In this document: piece by piece, positions 34,945-44,496 of the stretch
How the letters are laid out: every line of letters begins with the position of its first letter
How positions within the stretch are numbered: the stretch's first letter is position 1
Origin: JAJRXC01 sp047639555
Lineage (GTDB): Bacteria; Actinomycetota; Acidimicrobiia; Acidimicrobiales; Aldehydirespiratoraceae
Length of the DNA stretch: 64,000 nt
Direction of reading: 5' to 3'
NCBI GenBank assembly: GCA_047639555.1
Contig: JBLIOE010000007.1
Span: 59,512-123,511, forward strand
Position numbers and translations under genes: made by a program
Notes under the pieces: model-generated
Told to the model about the DNA's origin: nothing
Database searches by the model: none
The model's input: the letters and a program-made list of their open reading frames with translations, nothing else

Positions 34945-36281
34945 TCGGGCGCAGCGATAGCCGCGAGGTGAGCCGCCAGAGCGTCCGCTACTTCGGACGC
35001 CGCTAAACCAGCACCGAGCTCGGCGCCGGCGCGACCGTGGACATGGGCGGCGATCACACTCGCGTCGGGTCCGGAAACGCCGCGGGCAAGAAACGCCACA
35101 ATGGCACCCGCGAGTACATCTCCGGTACCGGCGGTCGCCAGGGCGGCCGTGCCGCTGGTGATAACTCGGGTAGGCGCATCCGGGCCAGCCACGATTGTCG
35201 TCGGGCCCTTCCGCACCACCGTGACACCATGCTCCTCGGAAAACGACACTGTCTCGGCCATACGATCGTCGGCCACACCGCCGGTAAGGCGACGCCATTC
35301 GCCGTCGTGCGGCGTGAGGACCGTGGGCGCATCACGCTCGGCCAGCAGGGGCACCAGCTCACGCTGTAGGGCATCGCCGTCGAGCACCAACGGCACCGGA
35401 AGCGCACAGGCCGCCTTCAGCGCGGCCGACGGGGTCAGACCGAGACCCGGGCCGACCAGCACCGCACCGATTCGCGCGGGAAGCTGATCGAACGCGGCCG
35501 CGGCCCAATCGTCGAGCGGAAGCGGAAGGGCGACGGCCTCTATGGGTCCTTCATCGCCTCGTGCTCCAGGCATGGCCAGCTGCACGATTCCGGCGCCACA
35601 ACGTTGGGCCGCTCGAGCGGCGAGCCAGGCGGCACCGGTCATCCCGGGGGAGCCGCCAACAATACGAAGACCGGTTCGCCACTTGTGATCGTCGACAGGC
35701 AAGGTCGGCAGTAACGGGGCGATGTCGGCGTCGTTCACCGCGAACGCCACAGCACCCGAGGCGGCGAGACCAATGTCGACGACCTCGACGAAGCCCCCGA
35801 GGGAGCGCCCGGGTTCGAGCACCAGACCCGGCTTCAACGCAACAAACGTGACCGTGCGGTCGGCTCGTAGCGGCCGGCCGAGCGATGCACCGGTAAGGCC
35901 ATCGACACCTGAGGGAAGGTCGACGGCCAAAACAGGAATGTGGCCTGCGACTATTGGTGCCTCGTACGGACGCCGAAGTCCGTTTCCGAAGGCGGCATCG
36001 ATCACGAGATCCGCTCGGTCAATGGACGCTGGTTGGTTGGCGACTTCCACCAAGGAGCATCGCACCCCGCGCCGCTCCAACTGCCTAGCAGCAACGCGAC
36101 CATCAGCGCCATTGTTGCCCGGCCCAACGATCACGATGACTCGACGGCCATAGGTGCCGCCGAGCATCTCAATTGCCGCGCGAGCGACTCCTCGCCCCGC
36201 TCTTTCGATCAGAACGTCGAACGGTTCGGTCGCCGCGGCGTCGATCTCCGCCATCCGGCCCGGAGTGATGACCGGAATCAC
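34941..36281 (-). CDS. nnr: Bifunctional NAD(P)H-hydrate epimerase/dehydratase
   Basis: Repairs hydrated NAD(P)H. 446 residues. The N-terminal epimerase domain has VIVGPGNNGADG (near 51) and AVDLPSGVDG. The C-terminal ADP-dependent dehydratase domain has VGPGLG, LTPHDGEWRRL and TAGTGDVLAG (near 375). It overlaps acpS and the glycosyltransferase gene by four bases each. Confidence 0.95.
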   Translation of the reverse strand: MIPVITPGRMAEIDAAATEPFDVLIERAGRGVARAAIEMLGGTYGRRVIVIVGPGNNGADGRVAARQLERRGVRCSLVEVANQPASIDRADLVIDAAFGNGLRRPYEAPIVAGHIPVLAVDLPSGVDGLTGASLGRPLRADRTVTFVALKPGLVLEPGRSLGGFVEVVDIGLAASGAVAFAVNDADIAPLLPTLPVDDHKWRTGLRIVGGSPGMTGAAWLAARAAQRCGAGIVQLAMPGARGDEGPIEAVALPLPLDDWAAAAFDQLPARIGAVLVGPGLGLTPSAALKAACALPVPLVLDGDALQRELVPLLAERDAPTVLTPHDGEWRRLTGGVADDRMAETVSFSEEHGVTVVRKGPTTIVAGPDAPTRVITSGTAALATAGTGDVLAGAIVAFLARGVSGPDASVIAAHVHGRAGAELGAGLAASEVADALAAHLAAIAAPE

Positions 36282-36649
36282 GACGGGAGGGCGACGACTG
36301 TCGCCTGGGCAAGATGATCGGTGTGGCTGATCGTCACCAAGAACCGCCCGACTCCGGCCGCGTTCGCAACCTCGATTGCCGCGCCATGCAGCTTCAGCTC
36401 AGGGCGTCCATCGGCGTGCTTCACAACCTCGATGTCGGCCAGGTTCATGCCACCAAGACCGAGGCCGAGCGACTTCAGGGTTGCTTCCTTCGCCGCGAAA
36501 CGCGCAGCAAGCCGCGCCGCTGGGTCGGCCGCGGCATTCGCGTACGCCTGCTCATCGGCGCGAAACATCCGATCGACGATCGTTGGTGTGCGCGCCAAGA
36601 CACCGCGAAATCGGTCGATGTCGACGAGGTCTGTGCCGATCCCGATCAT
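36278..36649 (-). CDS. acpS: Holo-[acyl-carrier-protein] synthase
   Basis: Attaches 4'-phosphopantetheine from CoA to acyl carrier protein. 123 residues, normal length. The magnesium and CoA site is visible: IGTDLVDIDRF at the start and RFAAKEATLKSLG near residue 48. It begins 34 bases after the GlmS-like gene; its stop overlaps nnr. Confidence 0.95.
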   Translation of the reverse strand: MIGIGTDLVDIDRFRGVLARTPTIVDRMFRADEQAYANAAADPAARLAARFAAKEATLKSLGLGLGGMNLADIEVVKHADGRPELKLHGAAIEVANAAGVGRFLVTISHTDHLAQATVVALPS

Positions 36650-36683
36650 GCCCGAACCTTACAAGAGCCCGACAGTTGGGGTG

Positions 36684-39600
36684 TCAGCTGATGCGCCAGC
36701 GATCGGCGAGATCGTTGATTGGCAAGGTGAGTAGATCGGCGACGTCCTGCTCACCAAGCAGATCCTCACGGAAGGTGTCTTCGGTCTCCACGACCGCGTC
36801 TCGCAATGCCGAATAGCGGTTGCGGTAGCCCTGGAGCACACCACGAGCGGCGCCCGCCGAGAGCCGATCCGAGAAGCGCACCTGCAAAAGCGTGAGACCG
36901 GTCGTGACGTTGTCCTTGAGTTCGGGCACGATCACAACCGAACGGCCATCGCTGCGGCCTCGAGCAACGAATACTCGACGCTCAAGCGCGACCTGGTGTT
37001 TCGTGCCGCGCAGCGTCGGCGAGCGGTCGGTGCGGGAAGGAATGTTGCGGCTGATGCCACCCCGGTCCACGACGACCGCAGTTGCTTCGCCCTCGCCCTC
37101 CGCGTCGAGGCCCTCGACGCGATATCGGGTGTGGCCAAGCACCTCAACGACCGCCGGATCGAGATCGGCGAGGGTGCGCAACGACGCATAGCTGAGGCGA
37201 TCGCGAGGAGCGCCGGCTTCGAGTGCGGCCCGAGCGAGCGCCACTTCGAGAAGTGTTTCGTCAGACCGGGAAATTCCAACCGTGACCGTCTTCGCCTGAT
37301 GTTTGATGGCATCGATCGGGCGGGTGAGTTCCTCGATCCCAACTGTGAGGGCCGCGGCGAGATCGTCGAGCACGACAGCCGGCGTGCCGACCCTGCCGTA
37401 TTCGATTTGGTACGCCTCAAGCGGCGACGAGCCGAGGGCGAAACGCAGCAGCGAGGCCACCTTCACGGCCGTGCCCGCTTCGAGATGCCCATTGAAGGCA
37501 CCGGTGCGGACACCATCGAAGAACGCCGCGGCCGCCCGGTCGAGTGACGGCGCGACCGCAGCCAGCGCCTGCTCACCATCGAGATCGTGGCGTGCCGCAA
37601 TCTGCTCGATTGCGCTGCGTGCTTCTCGCATCGGCATTGCCTGGGCATCAATCGCCAGCGCGACTTCATAGCCGAAGAGATGGCCCGCCATTGCCGAGAG
37701 GATGAAGCCGAGACGAGCATCGACCGCCGGCACCGGGAGAACGGCGAGCGCGGCGCGGAAGCGACTCTCGCCTTCGTCGGCGATCACGATCGGAGCGGCC
37801 TTGTGGGCCCGGAAGATCGCAACCTCCTTCGCAACGTCGTCCGCCGTCGAGCCGGATAGACCGGCCGCGCACACAAGAATCATTGGTTCCGACGACAGGT
37901 CGATGTGCTTCTTGTCTTCGGTGCTGTCGGCGGCGATCGACTTGTAACAGAGCTCCGAAAGCTTGATCCGTATTTCCTGCGCGGCGATCCGGTTGGGGCC
38001 ATTGCCAACGAGCGCCCAGTATCGGCGGCTCGGCGCAAATTCTCGGGCGGCTTCGCCGATCACATCGCGGCGACCAATCACCGTTTCCATCGCCGCAGGA
38101 ATCGAGTTGATGCCGTCGAGCAGACTGCGGCGGTCGTCGCCGCCTTCGTCACCCAGGAGTTCATCAGCGATAGCGATGGCCAGCAGAAGACCTGCCGCGA
38201 TCTGCGAATAGAACGCCTTCGTCGAAGCGACACTCATCTCAACGTCGCGACCATCGGAGGTGTAGAGAACTCCATCGACGCGGTCGGTGAGGTCACTGCC
38301 GCGACGATTCACAATCGCGATCACCTTCGCGCCACGATTGCGAACAATATCGACCGTGCGGTTGGTGTCGGTAGTGGTGCCGGACTGACTCACGGCCACA
38401 ATAAGCGTGTCGCTCATGTCAGAACGCAGAGAGAATCCCGACAGCTCGGTGGCAAGAATGGCCTCGGCGCTGATCTGACCTTCGGGCACCAGCACGTCGA
38501 GGGCAGCGGCGAGCGATTGCCCGGCCACCGCAGCCGTTCCCTGACCAATCACCAGGACCCGAGTGATCGAACCGTCGCGAAGACCTTCGCGCACGTCGGT
38601 CGGGATGATCTCCGGGCCGAGCCTCACTTCGAGACCATTGTCGCCCTCGACGATCTTGCCCCGGAGCGTCTTTCGGAATGAGGTGGGCGCCTCCCCGATC
38701 TCCTTCATCAGATAGTGCGGGTGATCACCACGGTCGATATCGCGGGTGGTGATCTGCGCAACGGCGACGTCGCCTTCGGTTACCGGGAGATCAGTGCCGT
38801 CGTAGGCCTTTCGCAAGATGCCGTCGAGGGACCCGGCGCGATCGCTGTCGAGCTCGATGATCTGGCCGCGACTGGCATTGGGATTCTCGGGGTTGCCCGG
38901 CGTTTCGCCGTCCATGCGGATGTAGTCGGGCGTCTCTTCGACAACGCCATAGGGCTCACTGGCGATGACGTAGGCATCTTCGGCCAGCCCGATATAAAGC
39001 GCCTGGCCGCTACCTCGCAGCGCGAGTTGGAGCCGCTTTGGCGCGCTGGCCGTAGACGCACCGATCGCAACCGATCCCTCGAACGTGGCGACCGTTCGCC
39101 GAAAGGCCTCCGCTGATTCGAGACCCTCGCCGAGGCGACGGCTCATGAGGCTGGGAATGACCTTGGCATCGGTGGTGATCGCGGGCGTGATGGCCACGCC
39201 TTCCTCGGCGATCAGATCGGCGAAGTTGTCAACATCACCGTTCAGAACGCCGACCACATACGGCCCCTCAGCATCAAGCAGGTCGCTGTTGAGCGGATGG
39301 GCGTTGGGCTCGCTGATGATGCCGATCGATGCCCACCGGGTGTGGCCGAGTACAAGGGTGCGAGCGATGTCGTTGGCCAGGGCGGCGTGGAGCAGGTCGT
39401 CCTCCGCGAACGCTTTGCGGATGACGGAGCTGTTGTCACCCAGTTCACCGATCTCGGCCGCGGTCTTGTGGACGACCGAGAGCACACCGTCCACAACACG
39501 GACGCTGCCCGAGCCAAAGTTCACGTCGCCGGATCGAGCCTCGATGGCCGCGATAGTGGCGGGATCGGTGAGGTCGAGGGCGTGGTCATGCACCAACAGA

Positions 39601-40118
39601 TGCAGACCGGCGGAGTCGCGACCGCGCACTTCGAGGCGATCAATCGCGGAGAGCGCCTGGTGGATCGACAAAAATGCTTCGAGCGAGCCGGTTGTGCGGG
39701 TGTCGCCCGCCAGCATGGCCACGGTCTCGGAGGCGCGAACGCGGTCGCGGGTGATGGCCCACACACCGTCGCGGACGCGTATGAGTTCGTGATTCCGACG
39801 CTCGAGTTCGGCCGTCGGCAAGGCCGCTCCGGCCTCCATCGCAGCCTCGATTGCTTCGATGGCCATCTGGATCTCACCGCAGTGGTGCGCCAGCGCTGGC
39901 GCGACCGCGCGGTCGGCCAGCAGAAGTCGAACTCCGGGGACGCCGCGCAACAGCGTGTCGGCGGCCGTCAGTTCATCCCCGGTTACCCGGAGGGCCTCCG
40001 TGAGATCGGACGCGTCGCGAAGCGCAGCGGCCAGCCCGACAATGGGGTCGAGAACGTCGCCCGCGGTCGGTGTTGATCGGGTTGAGGGACGCCGCACGAC
40101 AGCAATAATCCCGCACAT
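36684..40118 (-). CDS. glmS: Giant GlmS-like amidotransferase/sugar isomerase
   Basis: Probably makes glucosamine-6-phosphate from fructose-6-phosphate and glutamine, next to glmM. It has 1144 residues, against about 610 for GlmS. C2 is the nucleophile (MCGIIAV). About 130 extra residues separate it from RGRDSAG (165-171). HTRWAS (259), NAHPL (272) and NGDVDN (293) follow, then the hinge HYLMKEIGEAP (469). The two SIS domains contain SQSGTTTDT and SVASTKAF. The second SIS has DKKHIDL instead of ELKHGP. Residues from about 870 form a C-terminal extension matching nothing known to me. The start overlaps no neighbour; 139 bases separate it from glmM. Confidence 0.85.
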   Translation of the reverse strand: MCGIIAVVRRPSTRSTPTAGDVLDPIVGLAAALRDASDLTEALRVTGDELTAADTLLRGVPGVRLLLADRAVAPALAHHCGEIQMAIEAIEAAMEAGAALPTAELERRNHELIRVRDGVWAITRDRVRASETVAMLAGDTRTTGSLEAFLSIHQALSAIDRLEVRGRDSAGLHLLVHDHALDLTDPATIAAIEARSGDVNFGSGSVRVVDGVLSVVHKTAAEIGELGDNSSVIRKAFAEDDLLHAALANDIARTLVLGHTRWASIGIISEPNAHPLNSDLLDAEGPYVVGVLNGDVDNFADLIAEEGVAITPAITTDAKVIPSLMSRRLGEGLESAEAFRRTVATFEGSVAIGASTASAPKRLQLALRGSGQALYIGLAEDAYVIASEPYGVVEETPDYIRMDGETPGNPENPNASRGQIIELDSDRAGSLDGILRKAYDGTDLPVTEGDVAVAQITTRDIDRGDHPHYLMKEIGEAPTSFRKTLRGKIVEGDNGLEVRLGPEIIPTDVREGLRDGSITRVLVIGQGTAAVAGQSLAAALDVLVPEGQISAEAILATELSGFSLRSDMSDTLIVAVSQSGTTTDTNRTVDIVRNRGAKVIAIVNRRGSDLTDRVDGVLYTSDGRDVEMSVASTKAFYSQIAAGLLLAIAIADELLGDEGGDDRRSLLDGINSIPAAMETVIGRRDVIGEAAREFAPSRRYWALVGNGPNRIAAQEIRIKLSELCYKSIAADSTEDKKHIDLSSEPMILVCAAGLSGSTADDVAKEVAIFRAHKAAPIVIADEGESRFRAALAVLPVPAVDARLGFILSAMAGHLFGYEVALAIDAQAMPMREARSAIEQIAARHDLDGEQALAAVAPSLDRAAAAFFDGVRTGAFNGHLEAGTAVKVASLLRFALGSSPLEAYQIEYGRVGTPAVVLDDLAAALTVGIEELTRPIDAIKHQAKTVTVGISRSDETLLEVALARAALEAGAPRDRLSYASLRTLADLDPAVVEVLGHTRYRVEGLDAEGEGEATAVVVDRGGISRNIPSRTDRSPTLRGTKHQVALERRVFVARGRSDGRSVVIVPELKDNVTTGLTLLQVRFSDRLSAGAARGVLQGYRNRYSALRDAVVETEDTFREDLLGEQDVADLLTLPINDLADRWRIS

Positions 40119-40257
40119 GTTTCCTCCATGGAAAAGAAGGGTTCCGTACCCCGTTGGTCGCCCGGCACGAGCAGTTTAGGGACGCCCCCAGTGAAGCTTC
40201 CGTCACCCACGCTCCGTGGGATGGCCAGAAGACAATCGGAAAGCACTAATCAGCACG

Positions 40258-41580
40258 CTACGAGAAGAGTGATTCGACCGCGCTCACGAGGCCGTCGGCC
40301 TCCATCTGCGCTTCGGCGTCGGTTTCCGCCTCGACCATCACACGGATGAGCGGCTCAGTGCCCGACGGCCGAATCAGGACGCGACCGCGCCCAGCCATGC
40401 GGCTGAGACTGGCGTCGACGAAGGGGGCCAGCACGGCATCGACGTCGTCGGGCCGGTTCGCAACGCGAACATTACGAAGCACCTGCGGCAGGCGCTGCAT
40501 CGAGGCCGCGGCGAGATCTTCGAGCGTGCGTCCGGTGCGAGCGACCACGTCAAGCAGTTGCACGGCGCTGAGCACACCGTCGCCGGTTGAGGCCAGCTCG
40601 CGGAAGATGACGTGGCCCGATTGTTCGCCCCCCAAGCTGTATCCGCCCGCGGCGAGGGCTTCGAGCACGTAACGATCGCCCACCTTGGTGTCGATAATCT
40701 CGATTCCTGCGGCAGCCATCGAACGGCGGAAGCCGAGGTTGGTCATCACCGTGACGACCACGGCGCCGCGAGCAAGCCGCCCATGTTCGTGACGGTCGAG
40801 CGCACAGATTGCGATCACCTGATCGCCATCGACGATCTGACCCTTGCCGTCCACGGCTTGAAGTCGATCAGCGTCACCATCGAAGGCCACCCCGACGTCG
40901 GCGCCGGAGGCACGCACGGTCGCTTGCAACGAAGCCGGATGGGTGGAACCGCACTCGTCGTTGATGTTGCGGCCATTGGGGGCAGCGTGGAGAATCTCAA
41001 CGGTGGCCCCCAGTTCGGCAAACACCTGAGGAGCCACGGTGCACGCCGATCCGTTGGCCGTATCGATAACCAGCCGCATGCCTTCGAGGTTGCGGCCCTC
41101 GAGGCTGGCGACAATCGAAGCCACATGCCGGTCGACTGCTTCGCCATGGCGATCAACGCCCTCGCCATCGACGGGCGTGTCGCCCGCGGCGAGCAGTCCG
41201 TCGAAACGGGCCTGGATCTGGGCCTGCACGTCGTCGCCGAGTTTCGCGCCGCCCGCGCCGAAGAACTTCACACCATTGTCGTACCAAGGGTTGTGGCTGG
41301 CCGACACCATTGCGCCGGCCACCATCTCCTCGTGACACCACAAGGCCACTGCGGGAGTCGGCACAACACCAAGATCCACCGACGTTCCGCCCGCCGCGGC
41401 GACGCCGGCGTGAATGGCGCCGGACAGAGCCGGACCTGACTCACGCGTGTCGCGACCGACTACGAACGCGTCATGGCCCAGCACCTCGGCGCCGGCGCGC
41501 CCGAGGGCGGCCACCACGGGGGCGGTCAGAACATCGCGGGCATCAGCCCGGATTCCATCAGTGCCGAAGCTGAGGCTCAC
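40258..41580 (-). CDS. glmM: Phosphoglucosamine mutase
   Basis: Interconverts glucosamine-6-phosphate and glucosamine-1-phosphate for peptidoglycan precursor synthesis. 440 residues. It has FGTDGIRA at the N-terminus, the phosphoserine loop VSASHNP (near 95), the metal loop DGDADR (near 240), the sugar loop GGEQSGH and the phosphate-binding RPSGTEPLIRV near the end. Downstream of rpsI by 38 bases. Confidence 0.97.
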   Translation of the reverse strand: MSLSFGTDGIRADARDVLTAPVVAALGRAGAEVLGHDAFVVGRDTRESGPALSGAIHAGVAAAGGTSVDLGVVPTPAVALWCHEEMVAGAMVSASHNPWYDNGVKFFGAGGAKLGDDVQAQIQARFDGLLAAGDTPVDGEGVDRHGEAVDRHVASIVASLEGRNLEGMRLVIDTANGSACTVAPQVFAELGATVEILHAAPNGRNINDECGSTHPASLQATVRASGADVGVAFDGDADRLQAVDGKGQIVDGDQVIAICALDRHEHGRLARGAVVVTVMTNLGFRRSMAAAGIEIIDTKVGDRYVLEALAAGGYSLGGEQSGHVIFRELASTGDGVLSAVQLLDVVARTGRTLEDLAAASMQRLPQVLRNVRVANRPDDVDAVLAPFVDASLSRMAGRGRVLIRPSGTEPLIRVMVEAETDAEAQMEADGLVSAVESLFS

Positions 41581-41618
41581 GGCTTCTCCATCGGCAGGAC
41601 GTTACCCACCAACAGGAA

Positions 41619-42011
41619 TTAGCGCTTGCTGTACTGCGGCGCCTTGCGCGCCTTCTTGAGGCCGTACTTCTTGGATTCCTTCTTCCGAGGATCTCGGGTC
41701 AGGAAGCCAGCAGCCTTCAGGGCAGGACGGTGCTCGGGCTCAAGCTCAATGAGCGCACGGGAAATACCGAGGCGCAGCGCACCGGCTTGGCCGGTGGTGC
41801 CCCCGCCATGAATGGTGGCGTCGATGTCGTAGGTCTCGCGCAGTTCCAGCAGAACGAGCGGCAGAACGGAGTTCTGACGGTGCGTGCGGGACGGGAAGTA
41901 ATCGTCGAGGGCCTTGCCGTTGACCGTCACGACACCGGTGCCGGGACGCAGACGGACGCGAGCAACGGCGCGCTTGCGGCGGCCAGTGGTTTGAGTAAGC
42001 GGAACAGTCAT
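41619..42011 (-). CDS. rpsI: 30S ribosomal protein S9
   Basis: Small-subunit head protein, 130 residues. Its basic C-terminal tail (KKARKAPQYSKR) reaches the P-site tRNA. The motifs GRRKRAVARVRL and GGGTTGQAGALRLGI are typical. It forms the usual pair with rplM, 14 bases upstream. Confidence 0.98.
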   Translation of the reverse strand: MTVPLTQTTGRRKRAVARVRLRPGTGVVTVNGKALDDYFPSRTHRQNSVLPLVLLELRETYDIDATIHGGGTTGQAGALRLGISRALIELEPEHRPALKAAGFLTRDPRKKESKKYGLKKARKAPQYSKR

Positions 42012-42025
42012 CGATCGATTCCTCG

Positions 42026-42481
42026 TCAGGCCCGGGGTCGCGCCACAGCGTGGGCGATCTCGAGGGGCTGGGGGTTCTGGGCGGAGTGGGGATGTGTCGG
42101 GGCGGCGTAGACCTTGAGCTTCTTGATCTGCGCACGGCCAAGACGGGTCTTCGGGATCATGCCCCGGATGGTGTCTTGCACAGCCTGTTCGGGCTTACGG
42201 GCCATCTTCGAAGCGTAAGTTTCGGTGCGGAGGCCGCCCGGGTAACCGGAGTGGCGGTGCACGAGTTTGCGCTCGGCCTTGCCCGCGGTAAGAACGACCT
42301 TGTCGGCGTTGACGATGATCACGTGATCGCCGGTGTCGAGGTGGGGTGTGTAGATCGCCTTGTGCTTGCCACGCAAGATGTTGGCAACTTCAGTCGCGAG
42401 CCGGCCGAGGACGAGGCCTTCAGCATCGACGACGTGCCAGGAGCGCACGATCTCGCTGGCTTTAATAGAGGTGGTAGTCAC
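42026..42481 (-). CDS. rplM: 50S ribosomal protein L13
   Basis: Early-assembly large-subunit protein, 151 residues. WHVVDAEGLVLGRLA and HRHSGYPGG are characteristic. GTG 42481 is preceded by AGGGA, so an upstream extension was rejected. Confidence 0.98.
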   Translation of the reverse strand: MTTTSIKASEIVRSWHVVDAEGLVLGRLATEVANILRGKHKAIYTPHLDTGDHVIIVNADKVVLTAGKAERKLVHRHSGYPGGLRTETYASKMARKPEQAVQDTIRGMIPKTRLGRAQIKKLKVYAAPTHPHSAQNPQPLEIAHAVARPRA

Positions 42482-42550
42482 GGGAGTCCCTCGTGTTGAT
42501 ATGAACTGTTCAAGGCTAGGGGTCGCGATGCGTAACGACAAACGTTCCGC

Positions 42551-42566
42551 GCCGCGAAATCGCGGC
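42551..42566 (-). terminator. Hairpin between truA and rplM
   Basis: GCCGCG-AAAT-CGCGGC, a perfect 6-bp stem, starts three bases after the truA stop. The T-rich tract after it is weak (GTTTG), so it may be an attenuator or a partial terminator. Confidence 0.35.
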
Positions 42567-42568
42567 AA

Positions 42569-43396
42569 TTACGCGAGTTCATCCGCGCGGATCGGGTCAT
42601 AATGGGCGCGCCAGAGCACCAAACCGGTCGGTGGGACCGGGCTGGGAGCGGTTCCGCGGTCCATACTGCGGAGCAATTCACCCATCTCGTCAGGGCGTCG
42701 GCGACCCAGCCCGATCGCCACGAACATGCCCACGAGGCTGCGAACCATCTGGTGGGTGTAGGCGTTGGCTTGGATATCGAAGCGGACAATCCCGTTCTCC
42801 AGGAGCCACACGGCTTGATGCACGCGGCGACGAAACCCCTCGTCGGGGCGCGACTTGTTCTTCTTGCTAAAGGCGGTGAAATCGTGCAGCCCAATGATCT
42901 CGGGGCAGGCCGCGTTCATCAGATCGAGGTCGAGCGGCTCGCGCACGTGCCACGTCAAGTGATGCAGCAGCGGGTCGGCGACCGGTCGATTGATGATGTG
43001 ATAGCGGTAGCTGCGGGCGGTGCAGCTCAAGCGGGCGTCGAAAGTTGGCGCCACCTTCTCGAGTCGGTCCACGACGATGTCGGGCGCGAGTTCCCGATTC
43101 AGAAGGCGCTGCAGCGCATGCGCTTCGAAGTGATTCTCCGGTGCGTCGAAGGCGACCACCTGACCGGTCGCATGCACACCACGATCGGTCCGGCCCGCGC
43201 AGCTGATCGTGGTGGGTACCCGCAGCCCAAGGGTGAGGGCACCTTCGAGGTCAGCCTCGACGGTTCGAACATCGGGATTCTTGGCGAAACCAGAGAAGGG
43301 CGCGCCGTTGTACGCCACGCGCATTCGCACGCGAATCATGCCGTCAGCAGGTGGCGGGCCCAGGCGAGGTTCGCGGGCCGGAACGAGGTCACTCAT
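42569..43396 (-). CDS. truA: tRNA pseudouridine(38-40) synthase
   Basis: Makes pseudouridine in the tRNA anticodon arm. 275 residues. The catalytic Asp lies in AGRTDRGVHATGQVVAF (near residue 70), and YRYHIINRP and FTAFSK are family motifs. ATG 43396 overlaps the end of the upstream dehydrogenase gene by eight bases. Confidence 0.96.
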   Translation of the reverse strand: MSDLVPAREPRLGPPPADGMIRVRMRVAYNGAPFSGFAKNPDVRTVEADLEGALTLGLRVPTTISCAGRTDRGVHATGQVVAFDAPENHFEAHALQRLLNRELAPDIVVDRLEKVAPTFDARLSCTARSYRYHIINRPVADPLLHHLTWHVREPLDLDLMNAACPEIIGLHDFTAFSKKNKSRPDEGFRRRVHQAVWLLENGIVRFDIQANAYTHQMVRSLVGMFVAIGLGRRRPDEMGELLRSMDRGTAPSPVPPTGLVLWRAHYDPIRADELA

Positions 43397-44480
43397 CGAA
43401 GATGATCACAGACCGAGCGACGGACCCCGACAACATGTCGTCAAATGCTTCGTTGATGTCGTCGAGCCTGACCCGCTTCGAAATCATGGCGTCGAGGGGC
43501 AAGGTGCCTTCCATATAGCGATCAACCAGCGCGGGCATGTCGACACGGAAGTTGTTCGACCCCATGTTCGAGCCTCGGAGGGTCTTCTCGTTCAGCAACT
43601 CGGCTGCTTGGATCTCCACCGATTGCCCCTCAGGCACCATGCCAATTACGACAGCGTCGCCGCCCACGCCAAGCATGGCGAAGGCCTGTTCCACTGTTTC
43701 CTTCCGACCGAGCGCCTCAAACGCGTAGTCGACTCCCCCACCTGTCAGCTCGTGGACTGCGGCCACCGGATCTTCGGTTGCCGCGTTCACCGCGTGCGTC
43801 GCCCCGAAGGAACAGGCGGTCGCCAGCTTCTCATCGGTGACATCGACAGCGATGATCGTGGTTGCTTCCGCGGCCACGGCTCCGAGCACGGCAGAGAGGC
43901 CGATGCCCCCACAACCAATCACCGCAACGGTCGCACCCGCCTCCACCCGAGCGGTGTTCGTGACGGCGCCAAACCCAGTCATTACCGCACAGCCGATAAG
44001 CGCGGCCCGATCGAGGGGCATGTCGTCTCGAATCTTGACGACGGCGCGTTCGTGCACGAGGAGCCGTTCGGCATATGAAGACAGGTGATACAGCTGGCCG
44101 AGCGGCTGATCGCCGGCCCGAAGGCGCGGCGCATCGCTGTCAGCGCGTTCCACTCCCGGGTCTTGGCAGAGATACCCACGGCCTGTCGCACAGAGCTTGC
44201 AGCGGCCGCACGACACCGACATGCAAGTGATCACATGGTCGCCCGGCACGAAGTCGACTACGCCGTCGCCAACTGCCTCGACAACCCCAGCCGATTCATG
44301 GCCCGGCACGAGAGGCAGCTCCGCCGCGTAGTGGCCGGTCATGAAGTGATGGTCCGAATGACAGACGCCGGCGGCCGCCGTCTTGATCAGCACCTCATGC
44401 GGACCCGGATCGTCGATGTCGATTTCTTCGATCGTCAACCGTTCGCCGACGTTTCGCAGCACTGCCGCACGAGCTTTCAC
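43389..44480 (-). CDS. Zinc-dependent alcohol dehydrogenase (MDR family)
   Basis: A 363-residue NAD(P)-linked dehydrogenase. The catalytic zinc site is CHSDHHF and PGHESAG. The structural zinc site has four Cys in CGRCKLC...YLC. The nucleotide fold has VIGCGGIGLSA (near 190). It resembles the actinomycete Zn-alcohol dehydrogenases of the class III/mycothiol-linked type; substrate not determined. GTG 44480 (VKARAAVL) was chosen because family members begin there. Confidence 0.9.
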   Translation of the reverse strand: MKARAAVLRNVGERLTIEEIDIDDPGPHEVLIKTAAAGVCHSDHHFMTGHYAAELPLVPGHESAGVVEAVGDGVVDFVPGDHVITCMSVSCGRCKLCATGRGYLCQDPGVERADSDAPRLRAGDQPLGQLYHLSSYAERLLVHERAVVKIRDDMPLDRAALIGCAVMTGFGAVTNTARVEAGATVAVIGCGGIGLSAVLGAVAAEATTIIAVDVTDEKLATACSFGATHAVNAATEDPVAAVHELTGGGVDYAFEALGRKETVEQAFAMLGVGGDAVVIGMVPEGQSVEIQAAELLNEKTLRGSNMGSNNFRVDMPALVDRYMEGTLPLDAMISKRVRLDDINEAFDDMLSGSVARSVIIFDE

Positions 44481-44496
44481 CTCGAAAGGATCGCGT

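Noticed and set aside
40119..40257. Possible riboswitch or glmS ribozyme before the GlmS-like gene
   Set aside because: Only a 6-bp hairpin (CCCACG/CGTGGG) was found; none of the ribozyme core could be recognised.
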